In this document: positions 32,754-40,461 of the stretch, piece after piece
Position numbering within the stretch: the stretch's first letter is position 1
How the letters are laid out: each line of letters starts with the position of its first letter
From: Mucilaginibacter xinganensis
Lineage (GTDB): Bacteria; Bacteroidota; Bacteroidia; Sphingobacteriales; Sphingobacteriaceae
DNA: 64,000 nucleotides
NCBI RefSeq assembly: GCF_002257585.1
Contig: NZ_CP022743.1
Span: 434,001-498,000 of the forward strand
Direction: 5' to 3'
Notes under the pieces: model-generated
The model's database searches: none
What the model saw: only the letters and a program-made list of their open reading frames with translations
Told to the model about the DNA's origin: nothing
Program-made: the position numbers and the translations under genes

Positions 32754-35285
32754 ATGAAAATAAACCTTAGCGCCCTGATAAAACCTTTTTTATGCTTTTT
32801 TATAGTTAGTGTAATTTCTGCAAGGGAACTGTCGGCGGCAACGCCTGTTATACATAGTGCCCCTAAGCCATGGTGGATATTGCCGTGTAAGCCAAATAAT
32901 AAAAAGCCTGCCGAAAGAAATGTAAGGGACGGTGTCTATAATGAATTAGTTGAAGAACAGGTTAATGTTGAGGAAAAGGCCACCTACAACCATATTATTA
33001 CCGCTATAGTTTCCGAATCAGGAGTGCAAAATAACTCAGAGATTTCCGTGAGCTTTGACCCCTTGTTTGAGCGGCTGGACTTTCATGAGGTAACCATATG
33101 GCGCAATAACAAGCCGCAGAACAGGCTTAATATCGACGCTTTTAAGCTATTGCCCGAAGAAAATGAATTGAATAAATTTATTTACAATGGAACGTATTCC
33201 GCGAAATATGTACTGCCGGATATCCGGAAGGGCGACCGGATAGAATACGCTTATACCATTACAGGGAGTAATCCTATTTTTGATAATAAATGGAGCAGGA
33301 GCGTGTACTTACAGGGCTCTGATCTCATTATGCATCAATATACAACGTTGCTCGTTTCTGCCGGCCGTAAAATCTACCTTAAATCTTTTAACCTGCTCTC
33401 GCAACCCAAAATAACCGAAAAAAACGGGCTTAGACGTTATGAATGGGAAGACTTTGAGGTGCCTGGAATCTCAACTAATAAATTTCAGCCTAAGTGGGTC
33501 AATCAATACGCGCACGTACAGGTAAGTGAATATGATAGCTGGGCCGAGGTTGTTAATTGGGGACTGAGGATTAACCCGCTGCAAACAAAGTTTACAGGTG
33601 AACTTGCCGACAGCGTTTCAGCGCTGAAAAAAAGATACGGAAAGGATAAAGGCAAATTTTTCAGGGCTGCGGTGATGTTGGTGCAGGATGAGGTGAGGTA
33701 TATGGGTATTGAAACCGGGCCCTATTCGCATAAAGCAAATTCGCCTGAAAAGGTGTTTAAACAACGCTATGGTGATTGTAAGGACAAATCTCTTTTATTG
33801 GCATCCATACTCAATGCCGGCGGAATTGAGGCACACATGGCGTTACTGAATACCAGCTTGCTTGATAAAATCGACACCTTTATCCCCGCCCCGTCAATAT
33901 TTGACCATGCAGTTGTTGTGGCCATTGTAAATGGGAAAGAAGCCTGGGTTGATGCAACCATATCAAACCAGCGCGGAGAAGGTACTGCTCTTTATTTTCC
34001 GCCTTATTTGAAAGCGTTGATTTTAAAACCGGGTAATAATGAGTTAACCAATATCAGGCAATCGGAAGCCGGCAAAGTAATGGTTGTAGAAAAATACGAT
34101 ATTAGGGACGAATTTTCGCCGGTAAATTTTAAGGTTACAACAACCTATACCCTATCTCACGCAGACGACATAAGAGATGATATTGCAACTACCGGCATAG
34201 CGCAGATAGAAAAAAGCTATCTGGAATATTACTCAAAAACTTATAACAAAATTGAAGCGGTAGATTCGATAATGATTAAAGACGATCCAAAGAAAAATAC
34301 TTTCGTCACAATTGAAAGCTATAAGATCACCAATTTTTTTAAACGGGATTCCGTCAATGGAAAGTACACTGCCGATTTTTACGCAAATGATATCTCAAGA
34401 CAATTGCCGGATGTAAATGGCCAGGTGCAAACCCCTGTGTCCGTGTCATATCCTTATAATATGGATTATTCCATAAAGATAAATTTAGCATATGGATGGG
34501 ATATGGAGAATGAACACAACGAAATAAAGCGGGATACATACAGCTTTATCGGGGACAAAACCATCTCGGGAAATGATTTAAATTTGCGGTACCGCTTTAC
34601 TTATTTTAAAGATTATATACCACTAAGCGATTTGCCGACATTTAAAAAAGATGTAAAAGAACTTAAGGACGACAAGCTTTCGTTTAGCTTTTATTATATT
34701 CCCGACATAAAGAAGACCCCTTTTCAGTTAAATTATTTAATGCTGCTTATCACAATTATTGTTGCTTGCGCTTTCGCATATGCAGGTTTAAGGGTGTATA
34801 AAACGGAAACAACCACGGTAAAATACATTACCGGTATTCCACCGGCATTAGGCGGGTGGCTGATTTGGCTGGCCATTGTGCTGGTTTTAACACCACTGGG
34901 CCTGATAAATTATTTAGCAAGCGAGGGCTTTTTTTCCATGAGCAAATGGAACCTGGTTAATGCTGGCGTAGTTAGCAAAATGCACAAGGCTTTATTGGTT
35001 TTTGAGGTTTTGGGATACGTGTCAGTAATTTGTTTTTCAGCTTTTTGTGCATTGCTGGTTTTTAAGAAAAGGGATATTACCGCTCATTACGTAAAAATGT
35101 ATTATTTGTTCATGGTGATATTTCTCTTTTTAAATTACTTCTTCAACGCGTTTGTGAAAAACGATTTTTCAGATTATGGTGTTACACAAATTGTTAAGGC
35201 GATAATAGTGGCTGCATTATGGACCTACTATTTGAATGTTTCAACCCGGGCAAAGCAAACCTTTGTTGTTCCTTATATGGCATAG
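32754..35285 (+). CDS. Transglutaminase-like protein with DUF3857 and DUF2569 domains
   Basis: An 843-residue envelope protein. Signal sequence (1-29), DUF3857 domain (about 60-230), transglutaminase-like cysteine-protease fold (about 290-410) with catalytic triad Cys342 (YGDCKDKS), His385 (FDHAVV) and Asp400 (AWVDATI), a beta-rich domain (about 420-650), then a C-terminal part with five predicted membrane helices that resembles DUF2569 (GGWLIWLAIVLVLTPLG). The catalytic domain is therefore outside the cytoplasm, tethered by the C-terminal helices. All three catalytic residues are intact, so it is probably active, as a peptidase or cross-linking enzyme; the target is unknown. Confidence 0.85.
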   Translation: MKINLSALIKPFLCFFIVSVISARELSAATPVIHSAPKPWWILPCKPNNKKPAERNVRDGVYNELVEEQVNVEEKATYNHIITAIVSESGVQNNSEISVSFDPLFERLDFHEVTIWRNNKPQNRLNIDAFKLLPEENELNKFIYNGTYSAKYVLPDIRKGDRIEYAYTITGSNPIFDNKWSRSVYLQGSDLIMHQYTTLLVSAGRKIYLKSFNLLSQPKITEKNGLRRYEWEDFEVPGISTNKFQPKWVNQYAHVQVSEYDSWAEVVNWGLRINPLQTKFTGELADSVSALKKRYGKDKGKFFRAAVMLVQDEVRYMGIETGPYSHKANSPEKVFKQRYGDCKDKSLLLASILNAGGIEAHMALLNTSLLDKIDTFIPAPSIFDHAVVVAIVNGKEAWVDATISNQRGEGTALYFPPYLKALILKPGNNELTNIRQSEAGKVMVVEKYDIRDEFSPVNFKVTTTYTLSHADDIRDDIATTGIAQIEKSYLEYYSKTYNKIEAVDSIMIKDDPKKNTFVTIESYKITNFFKRDSVNGKYTADFYANDISRQLPDVNGQVQTPVSVSYPYNMDYSIKINLAYGWDMENEHNEIKRDTYSFIGDKTISGNDLNLRYRFTYFKDYIPLSDLPTFKKDVKELKDDKLSFSFYYIPDIKKTPFQLNYLMLLITIIVACAFAYAGLRVYKTETTTVKYITGIPPALGGWLIWLAIVLVLTPLGLINYLASEGFFSMSKWNLVNAGVVSKMHKALLVFEVLGYVSVICFSAFCALLVFKKRDITAHYVKMYYLFMVIFLFLNYFFNAFVKNDFSDYGVTQIVKAIIVAALWTYYLNVSTRAKQTFVVPYMA

Positions 35286-35340
35286 TAACCCAAGCCGTAT
35301 CTTATTTTACTGATTCATAATAAATATGCTACCTCAAAAT

Positions 35341-35375
35341 CTCAATAAGCAGGCAAATAAATCCAGCTTATTGAG
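35341..35375. repeat. 10-bp inverted repeat after the transglutaminase gene
   Basis: Perfect arms CTCAATAAGC (35341-35350) and GCTTATTGAG (35366-35375) around a 15-base loop. AT-rich and without a T tract, so only a weak candidate for the terminator of the upstream gene. Confidence 0.4.
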
Positions 35376-35429
35376 CTAACCTTTACCTTAAAATGATAAT
35401 TCCCGGTTTCAAAAAAGAGTATTTGACCG

Positions 35430-35437
35430 TATATTTG
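35430..35437 (+). promoter_or_regulatory. -7 box of the marR-MFS operon
   Basis: TATATTTG, exact TAnnTTTG match, with a TTTC 19 bases upstream as a possible -33 element. Its last base is the first base of the MarR-type operator, so repressor binding would block the start of transcription. Confidence 0.6.
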
Positions 35438-35464
35438 TAAGGTAAACTAATAAGTTTAACTTAC
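35437..35464. promoter_or_regulatory. MarR-type operator
   Basis: Arms GTAAGGTAAACT (35437-35448) and AGTTTAACTTAC (35453-35464) pair at 11 of 12 positions around AATA. It lies between the -7 box and the ATG of the MarR gene, ending 4 bases before it. A half-site with TTTACCTTA occurs at 35382-35390. Autoregulation by the MarR protein is inferred. Confidence 0.7.
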
Positions 35465-35468
35465 TATT

Positions 35469-35909
35469 ATGGAGGCTAACCAGGATATCCAATTTGCATC
35501 GGAACTGCGCAATGTAATGATTAGGCTCATCAAGAAGCTGCGGAAGGAATCGCAGACCGGGTTGCAGCTTTCATTAACAGAGCGATCAACCATGGCGCTG
35601 CTTTACCAAAACAAGGCTATGTTGCCCAGCGAACTCGCCGCCAGCGAAATGATCACCAATCAATCTATGTCGCAGGTGCTCAACCACCTCTCAGAACTGG
35701 GATATATTATCCGAACCGCATCATTAACAGATAAACGGAAAGTGAATATCTCGCTGTCAGAACTGGGAGAACGCACCTTGCTGCAGTTCAGACATGAGCG
35801 TGATGAATGGCTGGCGAGGGCTATAGCGGCAACCTGCTCGGCCAAAGAACAGGCGATACTTAAGCAGGCCAGCGGAATGTTAAGCACCATAGTTGATTTG
35901 AAGATTTAA
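35469..35909 (+). CDS. MarR family transcriptional regulator
   Basis: A 146-residue dimeric winged-helix regulator. The DNA-binding part runs from LTERSTMALLYQNKAMLPSELA through MITNQSMSQVLNHLSELGYI (recognition helix) to the wing TASLTDKRKVNISLSELGE. The flanking helices make the dimer. It sits 55 bases before an MFS exporter gene, and a clear inverted repeat lies directly in front of its start. Both facts fit a local repressor that releases the operon on binding a toxic small molecule. Confidence 0.93.
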   Translation: MEANQDIQFASELRNVMIRLIKKLRKESQTGLQLSLTERSTMALLYQNKAMLPSELAASEMITNQSMSQVLNHLSELGYIIRTASLTDKRKVNISLSELGERTLLQFRHERDEWLARAIAATCSAKEQAILKQASGMLSTIVDLKI

Positions 35910-35964
35910 GGGTACACAGCTGGATAAAGGATATCCTGGCACCAGCAACACGGGAGAATAATTA

Positions 35965-37245
35965 ATGACTACAGAAACTATAAAAACATTCAGAACCTTC
36001 AGGGCTTTTAAAAGCCGTAATTACAGTTTATATTTTGCAGGGCAGTCGATATCGCTAATAGGTACCTGGATGCAAAAAACGGCGGTTAGCTGGGTAATCT
36101 ATTCGCTAACCCATTCAACCTTTATGTTGGGCTTAACCTTGTTTGCCAGCCTTTTCCCCTCCTTCCTGTTTTCGCTCATCGGCGGCGTAGTTTCCGACAG
36201 GTATAACCGCTACCGCGTACTGCTCGCAACCCAGGTAGCTTCTCTGATCCAGGCGGTGCTGCTGGCCATTTTAATATTGCTTAAGCATTACACTGTTTGG
36301 GAAATTATAAGCCTGAGCGTGTTGCTCGGCATTATCAATGCTTTTGATGTTCCGGCAAGGCAATCATTGGTTTACGATATGGTGGAGGAAAAAGATGACC
36401 TGCCTAATGCGCTGGCGCTTAATTCATCAATGGTTAACCTATCACGTATTGTTGGCCCGGCCCTGGCGGGGATAGTTCTGGAAAGCCTGGGCGACGGCGT
36501 ATGTTTTTTATTGAACGCTTTGAGTTTTGTGGCGGTTATAGGATCGTTGCTGCTGATGAAGCTGCCCAAATATGTTAAAAAGGAACATCCTAAAAATGTT
36601 TTCGGTGAACTTAAAGAGGGGCTGGCCTATATAAGGCGCACTCCATCTATAGCCTTTGTGCTGGTTATGCTGGCGCTGATCAGCTTAATGGTATTGCCGT
36701 TTAGCACGCTGATCCCCTACTATGCAAAAGATGTTTTTAAGGGAACAGCATCTACTTTTGGGGTTATTGACAGCTTTATAGGGCTTGGGGCGTTTTCAGG
36801 TGCCATTTTCCTGGCATCGCAGAAAGCCGGGGCCGATCTTAAAAAGATTCTTTTTATTAATACACTGGTTTTTGGCGCCGGGCTCATTTTATTCTCGCAT
36901 GAGCATAGCTACCCGCTGGCGCTTGTGTTTGTAACGATTGCCGGTTTTGGGATGATGTCGCAAATTACGGTAAGCAACACGCTGATCCAAACCACGGTAG
37001 AACCTGATATGCGGGGTCGTGTGATTAGCTTTTATGCAATGGCATTCTTCGGAATGCAGCCTTTGGGCGGCTTGCTGGTAGGCCTCCTTTCTAAGTGGGT
37101 TGGCGCTGCGGATACACTGATGATTGAAGGAATTGCCGCTTTATTAATAGGATTGCTGCACTGGAGGTACATGCGCCGGGAAAAATTAAAACATCAGCAG
37201 CAGCTGGTTTTGAAGGAAACCGAACATCCCATGCAAACGGTTTAA
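35965..37245 (+). CDS. MFS transporter, EntS/MFS_3-type exporter
   Basis: A 426-residue transporter with about twelve predicted membrane helices. Motif A-like GGVVSDRYNRYRVL is between helices 2 and 3, and NAFDVPARQSLVYDMV between helices 4 and 5 is characteristic of the enterobactin-exporter-like MFS_3 group. Proton-driven export of a siderophore or drug is the likely function. The MarR gene upstream is the probable regulator. The substrate is not determined by sequence. Confidence 0.9.
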   Translation: MTTETIKTFRTFRAFKSRNYSLYFAGQSISLIGTWMQKTAVSWVIYSLTHSTFMLGLTLFASLFPSFLFSLIGGVVSDRYNRYRVLLATQVASLIQAVLLAILILLKHYTVWEIISLSVLLGIINAFDVPARQSLVYDMVEEKDDLPNALALNSSMVNLSRIVGPALAGIVLESLGDGVCFLLNALSFVAVIGSLLLMKLPKYVKKEHPKNVFGELKEGLAYIRRTPSIAFVLVMLALISLMVLPFSTLIPYYAKDVFKGTASTFGVIDSFIGLGAFSGAIFLASQKAGADLKKILFINTLVFGAGLILFSHEHSYPLALVFVTIAGFGMMSQITVSNTLIQTTVEPDMRGRVISFYAMAFFGMQPLGGLLVGLLSKWVGAADTLMIEGIAALLIGLLHWRYMRREKLKHQQQLVLKETEHPMQTV

Positions 37246-37262
37246 TTTAACTTTGGGCATCA

Positions 37263-37625
37263 TCAGTGCACATCCAGTTTTATTTGTGAATTGTCGGTAA
37301 CATATACGGCAGGCTTTCCTTTATAGTCGGCAACCTTGCCAGTTATACAAACCGTACGTCCCTTAAAATCAGTTTCGGGATGCCATTTAAACTTTGGATT
37401 TTCGGGGCCCTTTACCACAACGGTTAGGTAGGCTCCTGTTTCGCTGCCCAGGTACAAAAGGGTTGTATTTGATGCCGCCTGTACCTCTGTATTATAAACC
37501 TTGTCGCACACCATTACGGTTTGACCTATATGTTGGGAGGCATCTTTAGCCACTATCTTTTTTTGCGCCGAACAGCTAAAGGTTAACATCACCAGTAAGG
37601 CAGGAATTAAAGCGAAAGATCTCAT
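37263..37625 (-). CDS. Small OB-fold-like lipoprotein
   Basis: A 120-residue exported protein starting at the ATG at 37625 (MRSFALIPA); the frame opens 15 codons earlier but that part is not signal-like. The signal peptide ends in LTFSC, a lipobox. The mature part (DASQHIGQTVMVCDKVYN, TLLYLGSETGAYLTVVV, FKGRTVCITGKVADYKG) has the strand pattern of an OB-fold, as in tRNA_anti-like or periplasmic OB-fold proteins. The ligand is unknown. Confidence 0.75.
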   Translation of the reverse strand: MRSFALIPALLVMLTFSCSAQKKIVAKDASQHIGQTVMVCDKVYNTEVQAASNTTLLYLGSETGAYLTVVVKGPENPKFKWHPETDFKGRTVCITGKVADYKGKPAVYVTDNSQIKLDVH

Positions 37626-37725
37626 AGCACTAAAGTTACTAAATTGAAAGCAATTGTATAACGTAAACAATAGCTAAGAATTGTTGGCCCAGGCAGGTTT
37701 AGCAAGCTCCCCTTATTTTTTACAA

Positions 37726-37760
37726 AAAAACCGCCTTACTAACATAGTAAGGCGGTTTTT
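37726..37760 (-). terminator. Bidirectional terminator
   Basis: Perfect 15-bp stem (37726-37740 with 37746-37760), GC core CCGCCTTACT, 5-base loop, with A and T runs on both sides. It follows the small Lys-rich gene on the minus strand. Confidence 0.85.
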
Positions 37761-37781
37761 TTTATGATTATGAAATTCAGA

Positions 37782-37967
37782 TTACCTCTGTTTTACAAGA
37801 GTTGAATCTTTTTTCTTAACGGTTGTGTCCTTTTTCATTGGTTTGGTTTTCTTCTTCTTGGTAGTATCAACCTGCATGGTTGATTTAACCGGGCTAACTG
37901 TAGTGTGCGCATAAACGCTTCCAAATGAGATCGCTGCTAAAGCAATCATGCCTATTAACTTTTTCAT
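37782..37967 (-). CDS. Small secreted Lys/Thr-rich protein
   Basis: A 61-residue protein starting at MKKLIGMIALAA. A signal peptide is followed by a mature part of about 40 residues, mainly Lys, Thr, Ser and Asp (VDTTKKKKTKPMKKD). I do not recognise it. Low-complexity exported peptides of this type are common in Sphingobacteriaceae. It has a strong terminator right after its stop. Confidence 0.65.
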   Translation of the reverse strand: MKKLIGMIALAAISFGSVYAHTTVSPVKSTMQVDTTKKKKTKPMKKDTTVKKKDSTLVKQR

Positions 37968-38309
37968 AGTTTTTTGTTTTTCGTTTTGTGATAGGTATAT
38001 ACACACAATGATGCCAAATCATTAAGTGTGGTTTATTTGTCTGACAATCAGTAGTTTGATTTAATTGGTTCATTTCTAAATCTGTGGAGTTTCTCCACAG
38101 GGTGACGATAATTTCAGCAACGAAGCATCAAGTTACGAGCAACGGCAGGGAGGCAGTGCCATATCAGGCAATAAAGTCTTGTTGTTAGTTGGCTGAACGG
38201 CTTACAAATTAATATGTTAAGGTGTTTATACCATAAGTGCTTATTAATATGTTACCTTTAACTAATTGCACTCCAAAGTGCAGGGTAACGCCGGTAAGTT
38301 TGAAGTGAT
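37968..38309. other. Gene-free region with a hairpin and an 11-bp direct repeat
   Basis: Divergent region. CTGTGGAG/CTCCACAG (38082-38100) forms an 8-bp hairpin with a 3-base loop. TTAATATGTTA occurs at 38209-38219 and again at 38244-38254, 56 bases before the first XRE gene, and may be part of its control region. No ORF or RNA gene is seen. Confidence 0.5.
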
Positions 38310-38561
38310 ATGGGACAGTTGAGGAGTATTGAAGCGATTAAACTGCTTGCTGATAACGTTAAACTTTATCGCCAGGGAAGGGACCTTTCACAAGAGGCGC
38401 TGGCTAATATTGCCGATATGGAATTCAGCCAGGTAAGTAGGATAGAGCGCGAATTAATAAACACCAGCGTTTCAGCTATTTTTCTCCTTGCAAAAGCCTT
38501 AAATATCCGGCCCTCCCAATTGCTTGCGCCAATCTCATCCGGCATAAATTATCGGGCGTAA
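38310..38561 (+). CDS. XRE-family regulator, tandem copy 1
   Basis: An 83-residue Cro/C1-type protein, mostly the helix-turn-helix domain (residues about 12-70): QGRDLSQEALANIADMEFSQVSRIERELINTSV, with the recognition helix around FSQVSRIER. The family often follows the RNA-polymerase-independent pattern of small global or plasmid-type regulators; no cognate operator is proven. The second copy 170 bases downstream shares nearly the whole domain. Possibly a recent local duplication. Confidence 0.9.
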   Translation: MGQLRSIEAIKLLADNVKLYRQGRDLSQEALANIADMEFSQVSRIERELINTSVSAIFLLAKALNIRPSQLLAPISSGINYRA

Positions 38562-38731
38562 ATTTTAGCGAAATCTTTTAATGCTTATGTCTAATAATCG
38601 GCGGCAAGTTTAAATCCATCCGTTGTTAATTTTAACCTTTTACCCTTAACAGGCAGAAATACACCTTCTACGGCTAAAAATATGGCAAATGTGCCTTCAT
38701 GTCTTAAAAAAAAATCAACCAGCTTTGTTAA

Positions 38732-38959
38732 GTGCCACAAGTTAAAGATGCATTTGCTGTTAAAGTTTTAGCAATAAATGTGAAACAACATCGATTGCGA
38801 TGTAAGTTAAGCCAGGAAAAGCTGGCTTTTATAGCTGAAATTGAATACAGCCAGGTAAGCAGGATAGAGCGAGGGATTATAAACACCAGTGTTTCGGTAA
38901 TATTTATACTGGCAAAAGCATTGGATGTTAAACCATCGCAACTGCTGGAGTTTCAATAA
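38732..38959 (+). CDS. XRE-family regulator, tandem copy 2
   Basis: A 75-residue paralogue of the previous gene: SQVSRIERGIINTSVSVIF against SQVSRIERELINTSVSAIF in copy 1, and LDVKPSQLL against LNIRPSQLL. The start is a GTG (38732); no ATG occurs in frame before the domain. The N-terminal helix differs more (KQHRLRCKLSQEKLAFIAEIE), so the two may bind different sites or form heterodimers. Confidence 0.85.
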   Translation: MPQVKDAFAVKVLAINVKQHRLRCKLSQEKLAFIAEIEYSQVSRIERGIINTSVSVIFILAKALDVKPSQLLEFQ

Positions 38960-39134
38960 TGTTTTTTTTATCGCTGATATGTGCTTTTAAAATAAAAAAA
39001 AATGTATTTCCTGTCACAAGCATAAGCACTATCTTTTAGCCTGCCAACCAATAAGCCGACCTAATATTTAATAGCATTGAAGAAATACTATTGAACTGTA
39101 CTGCGGTTAAATATTTAAAAATAAATATGAAACC

Positions 39135-40184
39135 ATGAATGAAAGCATATTAGTTATTGAAGACAATTACGATACGCTGGAAAGCATAACCGACCTTTTG
39201 GAACTGGACGGTTATACCGTTTTGCAGGCGGTGGGAGGCAAACGCGGCGCGGATATGGCGCTATCACATAAGCCAGATTTGATACTATGTGATATTATGA
39301 TGCCGGGCCTGGATGGTTACGGTGTTTTAGCTTTATTAAATAAGTATGATCAACTGTCGGATATTCCCTTTATTTTTTTAACAGCTAAGACCGCACGACA
39401 GGATTTCAGAAAGGCGATGGAAATGGGCGCTGATGATTACCTGGAAAAGCCATTTGAACCACGGGTGTTACTAGATGCCATTAAGAGCCAATTTAGCAAA
39501 AAGGAAAAAAAGCTGGCTTATCTAAAAAAGGCGCTGCGGACTATTGAAACCTTGACAACCCTGTCGTCCAACGGAACGGTCGATTTAAAGGGTTTAATTG
39601 CAACAAGCAGGATAAGGCGGGTAAGAAAAATGCAGATCTTATATTATACAGGCGATAGGTCATCGTCAGTTTACCTGGTAATGGAGGGTTGTATAAAAAC
39701 CTTTATGCTGGCCGAAGATGGGCGGGAATTTATAACCGGGATTTATAAAGTAAATGATTACCTCGGTATTGATTCACTTTTTGTTGATAATTTATTTAAT
39801 GAAACAGCTGAAGCTATCGAAGACAGTGTTCTGTGCCTGTTGCCCAAAGAGGCGGTAGAGAGTATTGTGAACTACCATCCCGATGTACGACAACGCTTTT
39901 TAAAAATGCTTTGCGGCAATATAAAAGGCAAGGAAGACCAAATGATTGAACTGGCATATAATTCGGTAAGGAAGCGGTTGGCGCAGGTACTGATCAGGCT
40001 GGGTAAACAATCAAACGAAGCATTGGTTAAAATTTCGCGCGACGAACTGGCTTCAATGGCAGGTATAGCTATAGAAACGGTGAGTCGGATATTAACTGAT
40101 TTTAAAGATGGCGGTTTGATTGAAAAGCGGGGATCTCATATTAAGATCATCGAACTTAACAGGCTGGAGGAAATGAAAAATTGA
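39135..40184 (+). CDS. Response regulator fused to a Crp/Fnr effector
   Basis: A 349-residue protein with a receiver domain (1-122; Glu9-Asp10, phospho-acceptor Asp53 in LCDIMMP, Thr83, Lys105 in LEKPFEP), a linker helix, a cyclic-nucleotide-binding-like barrel (about 160-265; ILYYTGDRSSSVYLVMEGCIK) and a Crp-type winged helix-turn-helix (about 275-345; SRDELASMAGIAIETVSRILTDF). The barrel lacks the cysteines of Fnr, so oxygen sensing would be through its partner kinase. No kinase gene is adjacent. This architecture is characteristic of Bacteroidota. Palindromes with a TGAY-N4-RTCA shape at 52.5 and 59.3 kb are possible targets (inference). Confidence 0.9.
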   Translation: MNESILVIEDNYDTLESITDLLELDGYTVLQAVGGKRGADMALSHKPDLILCDIMMPGLDGYGVLALLNKYDQLSDIPFIFLTAKTARQDFRKAMEMGADDYLEKPFEPRVLLDAIKSQFSKKEKKLAYLKKALRTIETLTTLSSNGTVDLKGLIATSRIRRVRKMQILYYTGDRSSSVYLVMEGCIKTFMLAEDGREFITGIYKVNDYLGIDSLFVDNLFNETAEAIEDSVLCLLPKEAVESIVNYHPDVRQRFLKMLCGNIKGKEDQMIELAYNSVRKRLAQVLIRLGKQSNEALVKISRDELASMAGIAIETVSRILTDFKDGGLIEKRGSHIKIIELNRLEEMKN

Positions 40185-40219
40185 GAATTTCAACATAGGC
40201 GGGTTTAAACAATTGGGCT

Positions 40220-40321
40220 ATGGATTTAAGGAAGTTGATCGCGGAGCACCTTGACCGGGAGCTTCATATTACCCTGGTATTTTGGATCCTGGTGTTTTTG
40301 CTGGTGCTAATGCTATATTAA
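40220..40321 (+). CDS. 34-codon small membrane protein
   Basis: A 33-residue product, MDLRKLIAEHLDREL followed by HITLVFWILVFLLVLMLY. The first half is an amphipathic charged helix, the second a single membrane helix, ending one residue before the stop. The frame is complete from ATG to TAA. It lies between the Crp-type regulator and the antiporter, and its position and composition suggest a real small protein that may modulate a neighbouring membrane protein. I cannot confirm expression. Confidence 0.45.
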   Translation: MDLRKLIAEHLDRELHITLVFWILVFLLVLMLY

Positions 40322-40461
40322 AAAGAGCTGGCGGATGCCTGCGCAATTGTCAAAAAGCGCTGCTTATTTCAATAAAACATGCAGCAGCCGGCATTAGGGC
40401 TTAAATTTTTGTGTTATTTTTAAATCGCAGCGACCTAAGTTTGCTTTAAAAATAATTTGAT

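Noticed and set aside
37968..38309. A small RNA gene in the gap before the XRE tandem
   Set aside because: One short hairpin without promoter box or T tract is not enough to call an RNA gene.
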